Assembly: GCA_963170055.1 (NCBI GenBank)
Contig: CAUJGJ010000397.1
Location: 546,001 to 610,000 of the forward strand
Length of the DNA stretch: 64,000 nt
Direction: 5' to 3'
Origin: Halisarca cf. caerulea
Lineage: Eukaryota; Porifera; Demospongiae; Chondrillida; Halisarcidae
Below are positions 45,014-55,417 of the stretch, piece by piece (the stretch's first letter is position 1; each line of letters begins with the position of its first letter). The position numbers were made by a program, and so were the translations under genes. The notes under the pieces were generated by a model that was given only the letters and a program-made list of their open reading frames with translations, was not told where the DNA came from and did not search any database.

Positions 45014-46572
45014 CAGGGGCATTATAGCGCTTTTTGGAAGTTGGGGATTATAGGCGACAAAGTTATGGAATTTGTGGAATTTGTCACATTTTACCTCTAC
45101 GTCATTACCAACAGAAGGTAAACGTTGTAATACGTCATCAGAAGCGGACGCTAACGGTGGTTTAGCGATAGCAGAATCTTTCGAATCTTATCGACTTTGA
45201 CAAGGCAAAAAGCCGTTTTGTGCCTTAATAAGTTTTGTTTAGGTATTTGTAAAAGCACATCAATGTTTAGTAGCAATGTTCAAGCTACACTAGTACCGTC
45301 AAAAAGGGCCAGGTACCGCCGATATCGACCTTCCCACCTCGAATGATCGTTGAGAAGGCCGAATCAATGTAAGAAAGTGCTGTGACAGGTAACTGCACTA
45401 TACTATCCAGGATATCCTAGATCACGAATGAAACACTAGCTAAAATCGGCAAAATGTTAGCATGCTCAGTCTACTTTCTGACTTTGTACTAATCGATTGA
45501 TTTCGCACGCAAGCTAGTGCCACTGTCTCTGCGTCTTAGTCGTCAAGTATGCCACTTTCGCCGCAGATATGACTATCAATGACAAGAATATATGCATAAG
45601 AACTCACCAATACTTGTTGGAACCATTAAATGAAAAATAGAACTTTCCGCACAACAAATTGCCGACCAGATCGATTGTTCACGTAGTCGATAACATTGTA
45701 GGGCGCTTATTTCCAATGTACCATACGAATTAAATGCCCAATACTGATGACGCGCACCTTACGTCATCCTAAAATGGCGGATTGGAACCGTCCTGCAAAT
45801 ATATCGTGTTTTGGGGACGTGTACCCGGGACGTTTTCTGAACAACAAAAGAACCCAACGATTTAAAATACTTTTGTATACTTGTTTTCGCTGAGCGGGGA
45901 TTATATAAGCAGGTTAGCCTAAGATATTACCATTTTAATTGTCATTTTTAGCCATTTTTACCCGCTAAAAGTACATTTTTCGTTATAAGTATTTCAGTTG
46001 GAGTTATATGTTCTCCGCTCAGCATCCATATCTTAAATGAACTTTACTCTTTCATCTCATGCCAGTTTCATCTCTTTGGGAGGCCGTCTACACGTCCCCA
46101 AATCGACATTTAGAGAAAAAGTGTACCTTTTTTGAGCGGGGATTATATAAGCAGGTTAGCCTAAGATATTACCATTTTAATTGTCATTTTTAGCCATTTT
46201 TACCCGCTAAAAGTACATTTTTCGTTATAACTATTTCAGTTGGAGTTATATGTTCTCCGCTCAGCATCCATATCTTAAATGAACTTTACTCTTTCATCTC
46301 ATGCCAGTTTCATCTCTTTGGGAGGCCGTCTACACGTCCCCAAATCGACATTTAGAGAAAAAGTGTACCTTTTTCAAAATCATCTTTATACTTCTGCGTA
46401 TGACACATGGGCCTGTTTTGTAGTTTATTGTTTTGATAAATAACATTAAAACACTAAACAGTTGTAAAAATTGACGTACATTGTTGTTTGAGCTGTAAAA
46501 TTCGATGTATATGTTACCATTTCGAGCGGCGGCCATTTTCTTCCCCAGTCGAAAAGCGCTATAATGAGCCTG
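45014..46572. mobile_element. Non-autonomous element with CAGG ends in H1 intron 2
   Basis: The left end CAGGGGCATTATAGCGCTTT and the complement of the right end (CAGGCTCATTATAGCGCTTT) match over about 20 bp. CAGG-type ends suggest a hAT-related MITE, but no 8-bp duplication could be matched. No transposase. It includes a 242-bp tandem duplication. Confidence 0.6.
45892..46375 (+). repeat. 242-bp tandem duplication, two copies
   Basis: Units begin TGAGCGGGGATTATATAAGC (45892 and 46134) and end GAAAAAGTGTACCTTTTT. I see one substitution between them (TTATAAGTATT versus TTATAACTATT), so the duplication is recent. Confidence 0.9.
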
Positions 46573-46655
46573 TGTATGTTAAGCAGTTCTTTTTCTATAA
46601 ATCTGCAGTAAAGTTAAACCACACATGGAATGATTCACATGTTAAGTTTAAGTGA

Positions 46656-48374
46656 CTAGTTCATGTCTGGTTCACTTGGAGAATACGTGTATCCAGAGAA
46701 ATGGTTCACAGACGTCCCTGAATTCCTGCTACTGGGCCGAGAATAGGCAACTTGCTGGTTGACTGGTGTGAATGATCCTGGGCTACATGGCTGTGATAAA
46801 GATGGTAGGGAGGAGCTTCCAGGTGTGTTAGACCTTGAGCTGAGTGACTGGTAAAATGGTGGTGGCTGGTTATATGCAGGGACTGTAGGCCATGTCGAAG
46901 GAAGTGCTTGAGTTGGTGCTAGGTTGTATGACTCATAGATTGCCGTTTGCATTTTCCATTTTACTTGTCTTTTCAGACGAACATCTTGGATGGATTTCAG
47001 TTCTGACACAATAAATTTACCAAATACATCATGTCGGTTTGTGATCTGTCTTCTTTTCTCAGACAAACTATGGCCTCCTCCAACAAATCATCTGTGTCAA
47101 GTTTTTTCTTCTTTTGCTTGCCCTTTTTGTCAGTATCAATGGGTCGTTTGGTTGAGTGTACCACCTGAACATCCTCTGCTGCCCTATCTTCAGAATCATC
47201 ATCGTGCACATCTTCATCTAAGCCTTCATCTGTTTTCACAACAATGACTTCCTCATCTACCTGCATGGGGTATGTAAGAAAGCAAGGATAGAACATGACA
47301 TATTCTCTTTTCTCTTATACATATAGGTGCCTACTACTGAAATGGAATGGAAAAGAGTTGCCGCAGAGTTCAATGAAAAGTGGAATTTTCCCCATTGCAT
47401 AGGTGCTATGGATGGAAAACATGTTTTGATTAAGCCACCTCCTAATAGTGGATCTCTCTACTTCAATTATAAGCACTCCTTCAGTGTTGTCCTGTTGGCA
47501 GTAGTGGACGCAGACTACAAGTTCATATATGTTGATATTGGGTGCAATGGCAGGGTTGCTGATGGTGGTGTATTTAGGAACTGCTCATTTAGCAAAGCTT
47601 TGGAAGACAACACGTTACACATTCCACCTCCAGAGCCGCTTCCTAATCAGTCTGTGAGTATTCCCTATATGCTTGTTGCTGACGACGCATTCCCTTTGAA
47701 GGAATACTTGCAAAAGCCCTATGCCCAAGCAGGCCTCACTCGAGAGAACCGCATCTACAATTATCGACTAAGTCGAGCAAGGCGTATAGTAGAAAATGCC
47801 TTCGGGATTCTAGCCAATCGCTTCAGAATCTTTGGAGCACCTATCCCACTAAAACCTGAAAAGGTTGAGGCTATAGTTATGGCATGTTGTTCTCTGCATA
47901 ACTTCTTGAGGACACAGGTAGCATCACGCAACCTGTACACACCTAGGGGAAGCCTTGATTTCGAAAACCCTGATAATCATGAGGTGGTACCAGGAAGCTG
48001 GAGACGAGAGAATTTAACATCATAATAGTCATCTGTGCCCTGGCCATTTAACATCATAATTGTCATCTGTGCCTTGACCAGACTTGCAAGACAGGACTGT
48101 GCGCTTTTCTCTGAGATACTGTGTCCTTAAGCTCTTAATCTTCTTGATAACATCAGGTGCTGCAATAATAACGAAGAATTTGAGTATTTGTAACATAGGC
48201 TCACATGTGGTTATTCCTCACCTGAAATCTGTAGATCTGAAGCAATTTCTTCATGTACTTGTGCCTTTTTATCCCTATTATGATAATCTTTTTCTTTTAC
48301 ATCGTATAAAACAGGATAAGCCTCATACAAGGCTATTAAACGCTCAACTAGTTCACTTGTCCACTTGACGGCCA
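46656..48374 (-). pseudogene. Harbinger (H1) MADF/BESS accessory gene, antisense and interlocked with the transposase
   Basis: Exon 1 starts at ATG 48374 (MAVKWTSELVERLIALYEAY ... YHNRDKKAQVHEEIASDL), the first half of a MADF domain. After a short intron, exon 2 (about 48155-48040) has VIKKIKSLRTQYLREK, the second half, followed by a 45-bp local duplication (CATCATAATWGTCATCTGTGCC). Exon 3 starts at 47260 (VDEEVIVVKTDE) after CAG and includes a lysine-rich stretch. A frame change near 47040 leads to HDVFGKFIVSELKSI, a BESS motif, and a serine/proline-rich tail ending at 46656. Its intron 2 contains all of transposase exon 3. MADF binds DNA; BESS mediates protein contact. Confidence 0.75.
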
Positions 48375-48610
48375 TTTTCTGCAAGTCCACATGGTGTGCA
48401 CTATATTTTCATCTCCTAGGTAACCTTTGATCTTTCTGGCCACATTGTTGCTACGAATCAAACCTTTTCCTTTCTCTGACAACATTTGGAAATATGTTGC
48501 AAAACATTAGCAACAAGCAACACTTCAACATACACCAGGTAACATCGTGGTAGCAACATGTTGGCAACACAATGTTGCCCTAAATGTTGCCTAGTGTATG
48601 CCCTACTTTA

Positions 48611-48888
48611 GGATGAAAAGAAAACCTTCGAACCGCGAAAGTATGGAAACGACGAGAAGATCCAAAGAAATTTGGGGAATAGGCAGATAAGATGAGAGAT
48701 AAAAGCTCTGTTTGGAATTAGCAAACTGTTTTCGGACGGTTAAACTTGTATGACAAGTGTTTCAGTGAGGTTTAGTGAGAGCACGCCTTCCGTTAAAAAG
48801 GAATTTCTTCAAGTAGTTTTTGGATATGTTCGCATTAGTGTATGTTAGCGTAGATGTTGTATACTATGTACCCGTATCTATGTTGTTT

Positions 48889-48932
<44 letters not shown>

Positions 48933-49156
48933 ACCTATTTACAATCACTAGATACTCCATATTGGCTATAGCAGCATGGTGTGGTAGAACCAGTGGTGTA
49001 GTGAAGGTTTGACTGTGTGTGTATGTATGTACCCTTTTGTGGTTTCATTATTTATTGTTCTTTCCTTTCATGTTTAGAATATAGATAGAGTAGATAGAGA
49101 GATAATAGATAGAGTACTGATTCTGAAGGCCTTTGGTGAAAGTGTGAGTGTATATT

Positions 49157-49199
<43 letters not shown>

Positions 49200-49369
49200 T
49201 GTGTCACTGTGTGTGTGTGTGTGTGTGTACATGTGTGTGTGTGTGTGTGTGTGTGTTAAAAAGGAATTTCTTCAAGTAGTTTTTGGATATGTTCACGTTT
49301 GTATATGTTAGCGTAGATGTTGTATACTATTTACCCATATCTATGTTGTTTAGTGTGTGTGTGTGTGTG
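48611..49369 (+). repeat. Repeat C continuation, with a 464-bp tandem duplication
   Basis: Continues from 44336. A unit starting TTAAAAAGGAATTTCTTCAA at 48794 recurs at 49258. The second copy is cut at 49369 by the hAT element and resumes at 53360, where TCACCTATTTACAATCACT (first copy 48931) reappears at 53518. TG arrays at 48890-48930 and 49160-49255. Confidence 0.7.
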
Positions 49370-52300
49370 CAGAGGTCAAAATAAGGTTTAGTGGTTGTTC
49401 AGTCAAATGTCCAGGCACTTCCAATTTTGTTCGGTCATTCACAGTTTTGTCCAGACATGTGTGTTGTACGTGTCCAAGCATTTCTAAGCTTGTTCGGTCA
49501 TTCACAATTTGTCTGCATAATTGCACACATTGTATGACAATGCTCTTGCAATGTGGAATCACAATATTAATTGATCAATACAGAATGCACATGTAACACC
49601 AAATAAGCTGAGTGTAATGTTAGTTCAAATACAACTATGTGTGCTAATAAGCAAAAAGAAATCAAAACGTTAATCACTCGCATGTGGGACATGCCACATT
49701 TATCTTCACTTTTTAGTTATATTTCTTACTACAAATACGCGCTATCTTCTAACAACTAGTACCATTGTGTAGATGGCTGCATTACCTTTTGTTCGATGTC
49801 AAACTTGAAAGAATTTTGTATGTTCCTTGAAATGTATGCGCATTCTCCTTAAACATGTAAAAACACGAAAAACGGCTAGGCAGCAGTGCAGCTTCAAAGC
49901 TAAGGGCACAAATCTTGGTATACAGGTTCCTTACCTAACTATCTAAAACTTCCATGTTGGGGATTTAAATATCTCAAAGAGTTTTAGAGAAAAACGGTAA
50001 AAACCACAAATTCAAACCATGGTAGCTCACCTTTTCGCCTGTAACGTCTGAATCGGGCAATGAATCAAAATCCCCAACATGGAAGTTATTTATTATCCTA
50101 TAATACAGCCAATAAATGTAAAAAATATGCCAATAGGCTTTTTCCCACTGCCGCCCAGCCATTAAAGTTTTGACTAGCCTAGAACTAGCTGGTAGCCATT
50201 TTGTCACATGACCGTCGCATGATATTTAAAGTGACGTCACCTAAAATCCGAGTCAAGTAGCAAGTGAAGTGGAATACAGACAACGAAGTCTCTTTTATTT
50301 TTGTACCTTTGATCTTTGATATATAACCTTTCGCCGTCGGATATCTCTTTAAATTCTGCTTTGGTCGCACTTGTATACGAACCGAATCGCTTTCGAAGAT
50401 GTTTTTCGGAAGGAGAAAAGATCGAAGAAATTCAAGCTAGGTAAGCCAGACCAGAATGTTACTGACATGTTCAAATTTGATTGAAGGCTTAAGATTTACT
50501 TAGTTTTGCATAACCAGCCTCTTTCTCCTTGATGTTGTTGGAAATTTTGTAGAATGTTTATGATGTCGTCAACGGAAAGGGGCTGGAGACGCAAGACTAG
50601 GATTTACTGTAGCCGAAGGCCGTTTGACTGGAATAATTGTCGATCTTGCAGTTTTAACATCATATAAGGCTGTTTTGGAATCTTTACGTGCACAGCAACA
50701 TTTCCTAAGTCACGAACTGGTCACATGACATTTCGTCGCGAAGCCATCTAAAGTCGCAAAATTCTTTCTAATTAGCGCCTCCACTGAGATTTTAAGTTTA
50801 TGGACATGACCCACATGTGCTGTCACTGTTTATCTCAATCTCGATCAACTCATCCCAACATTCAAGCATGTCTTCATCTTCGCTCTCTGAGTCGTCTTCT
50901 CGCCCCACATCACTTGAAGTTGATGGTCCAGGTTGATCACTGCCACGTGGTCTGTACTCCTTTCTCTCTTTCTGAGAGGGTCTCCTAGACTTGGCTGACC
51001 ACCATAGATCAATGCTGGGATCAGGATGGAAGTCTGCAACCGGAATTTTATCACTGTTCAAGAGCAGTAAGTCATCCAGTGACTGGTTGGTGAGGCGTGA
51101 GCGCTTATCAACCTTGATCGTACCAAGTGTGGAGAACACTCGCTCCAGCTTCCCGTTTGACGCTGGAAGGGAGAAGAGAAGCTTGGCAAGAACAAGAACA
51201 TTCGACCATTCGCCTGAATTAGGCGCATGGAAGAGTCTCCACCACACTGAGTGGTATTCAAGGGAAGCAATAGCAATGTATTGCACAGCATACTCTATCA
51301 TTCCTGCAAATTCCTCCTTGATCATACCAGTGTTCACTTCAGCACATTGAAGTGGAGTACTGAACATTTCGACTAGCCTGTCAATGGCTGTCAGATCGTC
51401 GTCTTCTTCAAGCAGTTTATCCCAGCCATGCGAACTGAGCATAAAAATGATATCTCGCATCAACTGCAGGTCAGACCAGGACAGCTCGACTTAATTTGAT
51501 CGCTCACACCGCTGCAGTAGCCCTCATACTTGGATGAATAGTAGGTCAGTGCTTCAGAATACTTCTTGAGCTTTTGGCATTGGTAGACCTTGTGTCCTTC
51601 TTCGTCTGTACACTTTGCAAGAGTGGCAGCGTATGTCAGCCATTGCTCCAGAGGCTTTGAGGCAAGCTTGTCAGTCTCCTTTAGCGTTTTTAGAAGGGCA
51701 TTGAGTGCTCCCAATATGTCCACTTCGTCACTCTGCATGCACTTGGAAAAGATCATGCACGGTTTCAATAGGTCTACAAAAAGAGCACACCCAAAGAGGT
51801 ACTTCGCATCAGTCCACTTATTGTTGTACCCTTTGAGCTTCGCACGATCAGCAGGCTTTAGAGACCTATCCTCAGCCAATGCCGCAAGGTGAGCTGTGTA
51901 AGCACCAAATTTTGAGAAGACTCGCTTCATAGCATTTTGCTTGTGTGCAACCCACCTAGAACCACTGGCACAAACTGGATTGACCCCAGCATCGTCAAAG
52001 CTGAAGCACACCTTCAGATCGGTAATGATGTCTTCAAGTTCTCTGCATTTCTTCGGTGACTTCTCGTAGAGGTAATAGAGCCTCAGCAAAAGCTCATCCA
52101 CTAAACCAAAGGCAGTAGGCTTCAGGGCATCCTTGATGGCTAGCTCCAAACGATGAGCCATACACCACATCCAAAATACCCAATCCAAACGTTCTTCCAC
52201 CAGACCTTTGAGCCCTGATGCTGCTATATTTGCAGATGCACCATCTGTGCCTATTCCAACCAGCTTTGCACTCTTCTCTGCTGAGATTTCTGTGATACTG

Positions 52301-53359
52301 AGGCCCTTCAGCCCAGTCTCCAACACACTGAAGAGGCCTTTGGCTGTCACAGACTGTGGTCGTACAACAGTGAAGTATTCCATTCATGTGTGAATTCTCT
52401 CGTCCATTCCATCTCGATCGCACCACACTGCAAGGATAAGCTCATTGTCGATGTTAGCTACATCCGTCGACCCATCTAGAAGCAAAGAAAAAAACTTAGC
52501 TTGGGCAAGCTTTTGCTTTAACTCCTGTCTTCTGGACTCGGCAATGTAGTGGATTATTTCCTTGCCTGCAGTTTCGTTGATGTATGACGTGCCAAGGCAG
52601 ACTCCATGGTGCACTTCCAGTTCACAAATCTGAGGGTACATCGTAAAGGGGAGCTTCTGTGTTGCTACAAAATGGGCAATATCGAATTTGTTTCGCAGCT
52701 TCTCCCTCTCATTATCCATCAGCTTGTTTAAAGCCTGAGCGATTGGAGCATATGATTGGGGAGGGAGTCCAGCAGCTTTGGATTGCTGCTTCCTCATGAG
52801 CAACATTGCGTGACCGTGCTGATCACTTTGGGCATGGTCACAAACGTTGCTTATCCTCACCGAGTTGGCTCCGACGATCCACTTGTCGCTAAAGTTCTTA
52901 CTCAAACGGATTCTGTCAGCAAAATCAATGCACACTTTACACTTCAGTTGGCTCACCACCTTCTTCCCGCCGTCCATCTCGCTAGTGCAGAGCAGCCACG
53001 ACATTGTCTGGCACTCACGATCAAGTTCGCGTTGCCACTTTTGGAACGTAGCATATTCAACGCGTCGCTTCTTGGCTTTGCCAGTTTCATCTTGCTTCAC
53101 CGGGCCTCTCTTCATAGTGGACAATTGATGGTAGCGTTCAAGAAACACTGGACTTGGTAAACAGCACTACGAAACAAATAAACTAGCGAACACAGATGCT
53201 CAAATAAAACAGCGAACAAAGGCTAGATAGGCACTATCCACTAGTTGCACAACCATGTGCACGTGGTCGGTCACGCTTACTGAACACGTGGGAAAATGCG
53301 CGGTCATTTTAAAAAACGTTTGGAAATTGACCGATGACCGACCGTTATTTCGACCTCTG
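49370..53359. mobile_element. hAT transposon (hAT-B) inserted in a TG array
   Basis: The left end CAGAGGTCAAAATAA and the complement of the right end CAGAGGTCGAAATAA form the inverted termini. Both are flanked by TGTGTGTG, so the 8-bp hAT duplication is hidden in the microsatellite. 3990 bp, one decayed transposase on the minus strand. 49370-50797 is non-coding interior. Confidence 0.85.
50798..53115 (-). pseudogene. hAT-B transposase (ZNF862-like), one stop and one frameshift
   Basis: ATG 53115 opens MKRGPVKQDETGKAKKRR, probably a nuclear localisation signal. A zinc-binding region follows (CKVCIDF ... CDHAQSDQHGHA). First catalytic region FFSLLLDGSTDVANIDNE (about 52470), an in-frame TGA at 52384, then the second region GIGTDGASANIAASG (about 52220) and MAHRLELAIKDAL. 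A frame change lies near 51475. The C-terminal dimerisation domain has SLPASNGKLERVFSTLGTI (about 51130). The tail is acidic and serine-rich and ends at 50798. Architecture and motifs fit the hAT group that includes ZNF862-like proteins. Two lesions in about 770 codons suggest fairly recent loss. Confidence 0.85.
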
Positions 53360-53443
53360 TGTGTGTGTGTGTGTGTGTGTGTAGGTAGTGGTTGTGTGTA
53401 TATATATTTATGTGAATTGTGTGTGCATGTATATATTGCATGG

Positions 53444-53517
<74 letters not shown>

Positions 53518-53604
53518 CACCTATTTACAATCACTTGATACACCATATTGGTTATAGCAGCATGGTGTGGTAGAACCAGTGGTGTAGTGGAGGTTTGACT
53601 GTGT
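53360..53604 (+). repeat. TG arrays and end of the repeat C duplication
   Basis: TG arrays at 53360-53381 and 53449-53513, then 53518-53604, which repeats 48931-49017 (TAGCAGCATGGTGTGGTAGA). This stretch leads directly into the last transposase exon of H5. Confidence 0.75.
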
Positions 53605-53807
53605 AGATAGTGAAGACCGTGATGGAAACGTTATAAGTGGTAGTTGGAGATCAGAAGAGGACAACACTGGTATGCAGCCCATACACCAAGCAGGTAGCAA
53701 CAACCACACCCACACAGCTGCTAACATACGAGAGGAGTACATGAAGTACTTTAACAGCAGTAACGGGGCTGTTTCATGGCAGTATCGGCATGTCAGACGT
53801 ACTTCTT
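53605..53807 (+). pseudogene. Harbinger (H5) transposase, last exon only
   Basis: The reading frame VDSEDRDGNVISGSWRSE ... YMKYFNSSNGAVSWQYRH to the stop at 53807 matches the C-terminal tail of Harbinger transposases: compare [16 protein letters not shown] in H4 and VVPGSWRREN in H1. The DDE domain is absent. It converges on the MADF gene, whose stop lies about 120 bp away. Confidence 0.65.
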
Positions 53808-54648
53808 GAGTGACAACATGCAGCTACTTCTACTGACAATATTGCATGAACTTAGTAACTAACTTGCAACAAATTGATATCTACCAACAGGTTATAAAAT
53901 TTTTATTTACTTAATATTACAAAACAAAATCTACGGGAAGTTATAAAAACTATTACCAGAGTTCATGCGACCAGATGGCATCGGTACATCTGGTGGGAAC
54001 TCAAAGTTGTGCAATAGCTGCTGGATTAGCAGTTTGCACAGTGATCTTTGATTAGGGGCAAGGCGACGTAGTGAAGATGCCACTGTGCTTGCAAAGTGAT
54101 CCTCTTCATCCAATTCCTTATTGCGAGCATTGTCCCTCTGTGCTCACCTCTCATTAATTTGCTTTAATCGGTCCAATAGGACCTCGTCGCAGTCAATTTC
54201 TGACTTCCTTTTTTGTCGCTTCTCACTGATTTGTGAGCGGTCTCCTTCAGATACACTGGAGATGCTGTCATCCAGTGGAGTCTCAGGGCGGCTTTCCGGA
54301 CCAGGTGTATCCTCAGTGCTGGAAAAAATATGGTATCTATCAACACAAGTATTATAATTATATAATACTTAATAACTGAACAATGTCATTTGTCTGTCAC
54401 CTTTCTGATGCCATGGGAGACTGATTTTCTTCATCCACATCACCAGGTCCTTCAAATTCCTCCAAATTGCCTTCTGTTCTGCAAGATGTGTATTAATATC
54501 AGGTATTATGGCTATAAATTGAATCATATTAGAGCAAAAACTAACGATCTGTGCTTCACGGTGTTCACCAAGAACAGCAAAAGATCATATAGCTCCCATG
54601 ATGGCTTGTAGGGAGGGTCTGGGTCTCCGCTCTTCTGATTCGTCACTA

Positions 54649-55417
54649 CCGTACGCACTCTAATTTTCGCGGGCCTAAACTTTCGCAGTTTTCGCGGATT
54701 GGAAGCCATCCACGAAAGTTTAAATCAGCGAAAAGTTTGAAATCTTGCGCAGTGATATAAAATGGCCGTCGCAATAATATAAAATGGCTGTCGCTGAACA
54801 GCGAGGTGTGAAAGAAGGTATAGTCTTGTCCTCTGCCTTTATTTTGTCTTCGTTTGCGTTCGCATGTGCCTGTAGCTACCTGATGGTGCTTGAAGAATGT
54901 CGCCCGATTCGTTCGTTTTTGGTTCGCAAGCGTACGGACTTCCCAGATTTGGAGCAAGTTGTCCCATCAAGCATGGCAGATGCTGTTAGAAAAGAAATAC
55001 AGTGAATTCTCGTTAATCCGCCACCGCTTTATCTGCCAAACCCTTTTATCCGCCATCAATTTCGTGCATGAATTATGACAAAATACTGCAAATTGATTTG
55101 GATAATCCACCAAACTCAATAATCCACCAATATTCTTCAAAACGAATTGTGGTGGATTAATGAGAGTTCACTGTATGCAACAATTTAGAGGAAGAATCCG
55201 CTCATGTGTCTGTGTCATTGCCCGGCCTGTTTGGCTTGACAATCATTAAAACTTTAGAGTGCCAATTGCGATCTAGGGTCTACTCAGGTCTATCACTAGT
55301 TAACTTGAACAAAAAAACAGAGGCACTGGATGGGGACCCGCGAAAATAAAAATGCGAAAATCGCGAATTTGCGAAATCCGCGAAAGTTTAATCCCGCGAA
55401 AATTAGAGCGCGTACGG
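54649..55417. mobile_element. TA-flanked MITE inside the H5 accessory exon
   Basis: The termini are CCGTACGCACTCTAATTTTC and complement (CCGTACGCGCTCTAATTTTC), with TA on both sides (54647-54648, 55418-55419). GCGAAA-rich subterminal repeats. TA targets fit Tc1/mariner-type elements. It contains a 73-codon open frame (MAVAEQRGVKEG, 54784) of unknown meaning and a second nested MITE. Confidence 0.8.
55000..55173. mobile_element. 174-bp pogo-like MITE nested in the preceding MITE
   Basis: The termini are CAGTGAATTCTCGTTAATCC and complement (CAGTGAACTCTCATTAATCC), TA on both sides (54998-54999, 55174-55175). The ends resemble Tigger/pogo elements. Confidence 0.85.

Larger units (their letters stand above)
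44460..48025 (+). pseudogene. Harbinger (H1) transposase, three exons, one N-terminal frameshift
   Basis: ATG 44460 opens MAPKKVLAAMIVA, then a stop. The frame continues one base off (EEETQKRRNRKIWVKQW), so a single-base loss near 44500 is likely. Exon 1 ends at about 44778, exon 2 runs about 44859-44972 (GESFVSLQYLYQIA ... LQDYIK) and exon 3 47327-48025, with GT-AG introns and phases that join as DYIK-VPTTEMEW. Catalytic sites are intact: Asp in GAMDGKHVLI, Asp in GRVADGGVF and Glu in RIVENAFGIL. LVADDAFPLKEYL is the family's DxAFPL motif. Intron 2 is unusually long (2.35 kb) because it holds a nested element and two exons of the antisense gene. Confidence 0.85.
44337..48607. mobile_element. 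PIF/Harbinger transposon H1
   Basis: The termini are AGTAGGGCATACACTAGACA and complement (inward from 48607, AGTAGGGCATACACTAGGCA), flanked by TTA (44334-44336, 48608-48610). 4271 bp. It encodes a three-exon transposase (+) and a MADF/BESS accessory gene (-) whose exons interlock. A further non-autonomous element (45014-46572) lies in transposase intron 2. Confidence 0.9.

Noticed and set aside
45000..46585. Assigning the element at 45014-46572 firmly to hAT
   Set aside because: CAGG ends fit, but flanking 8-mers (GATGTACA, TGTATGTT) do not match.
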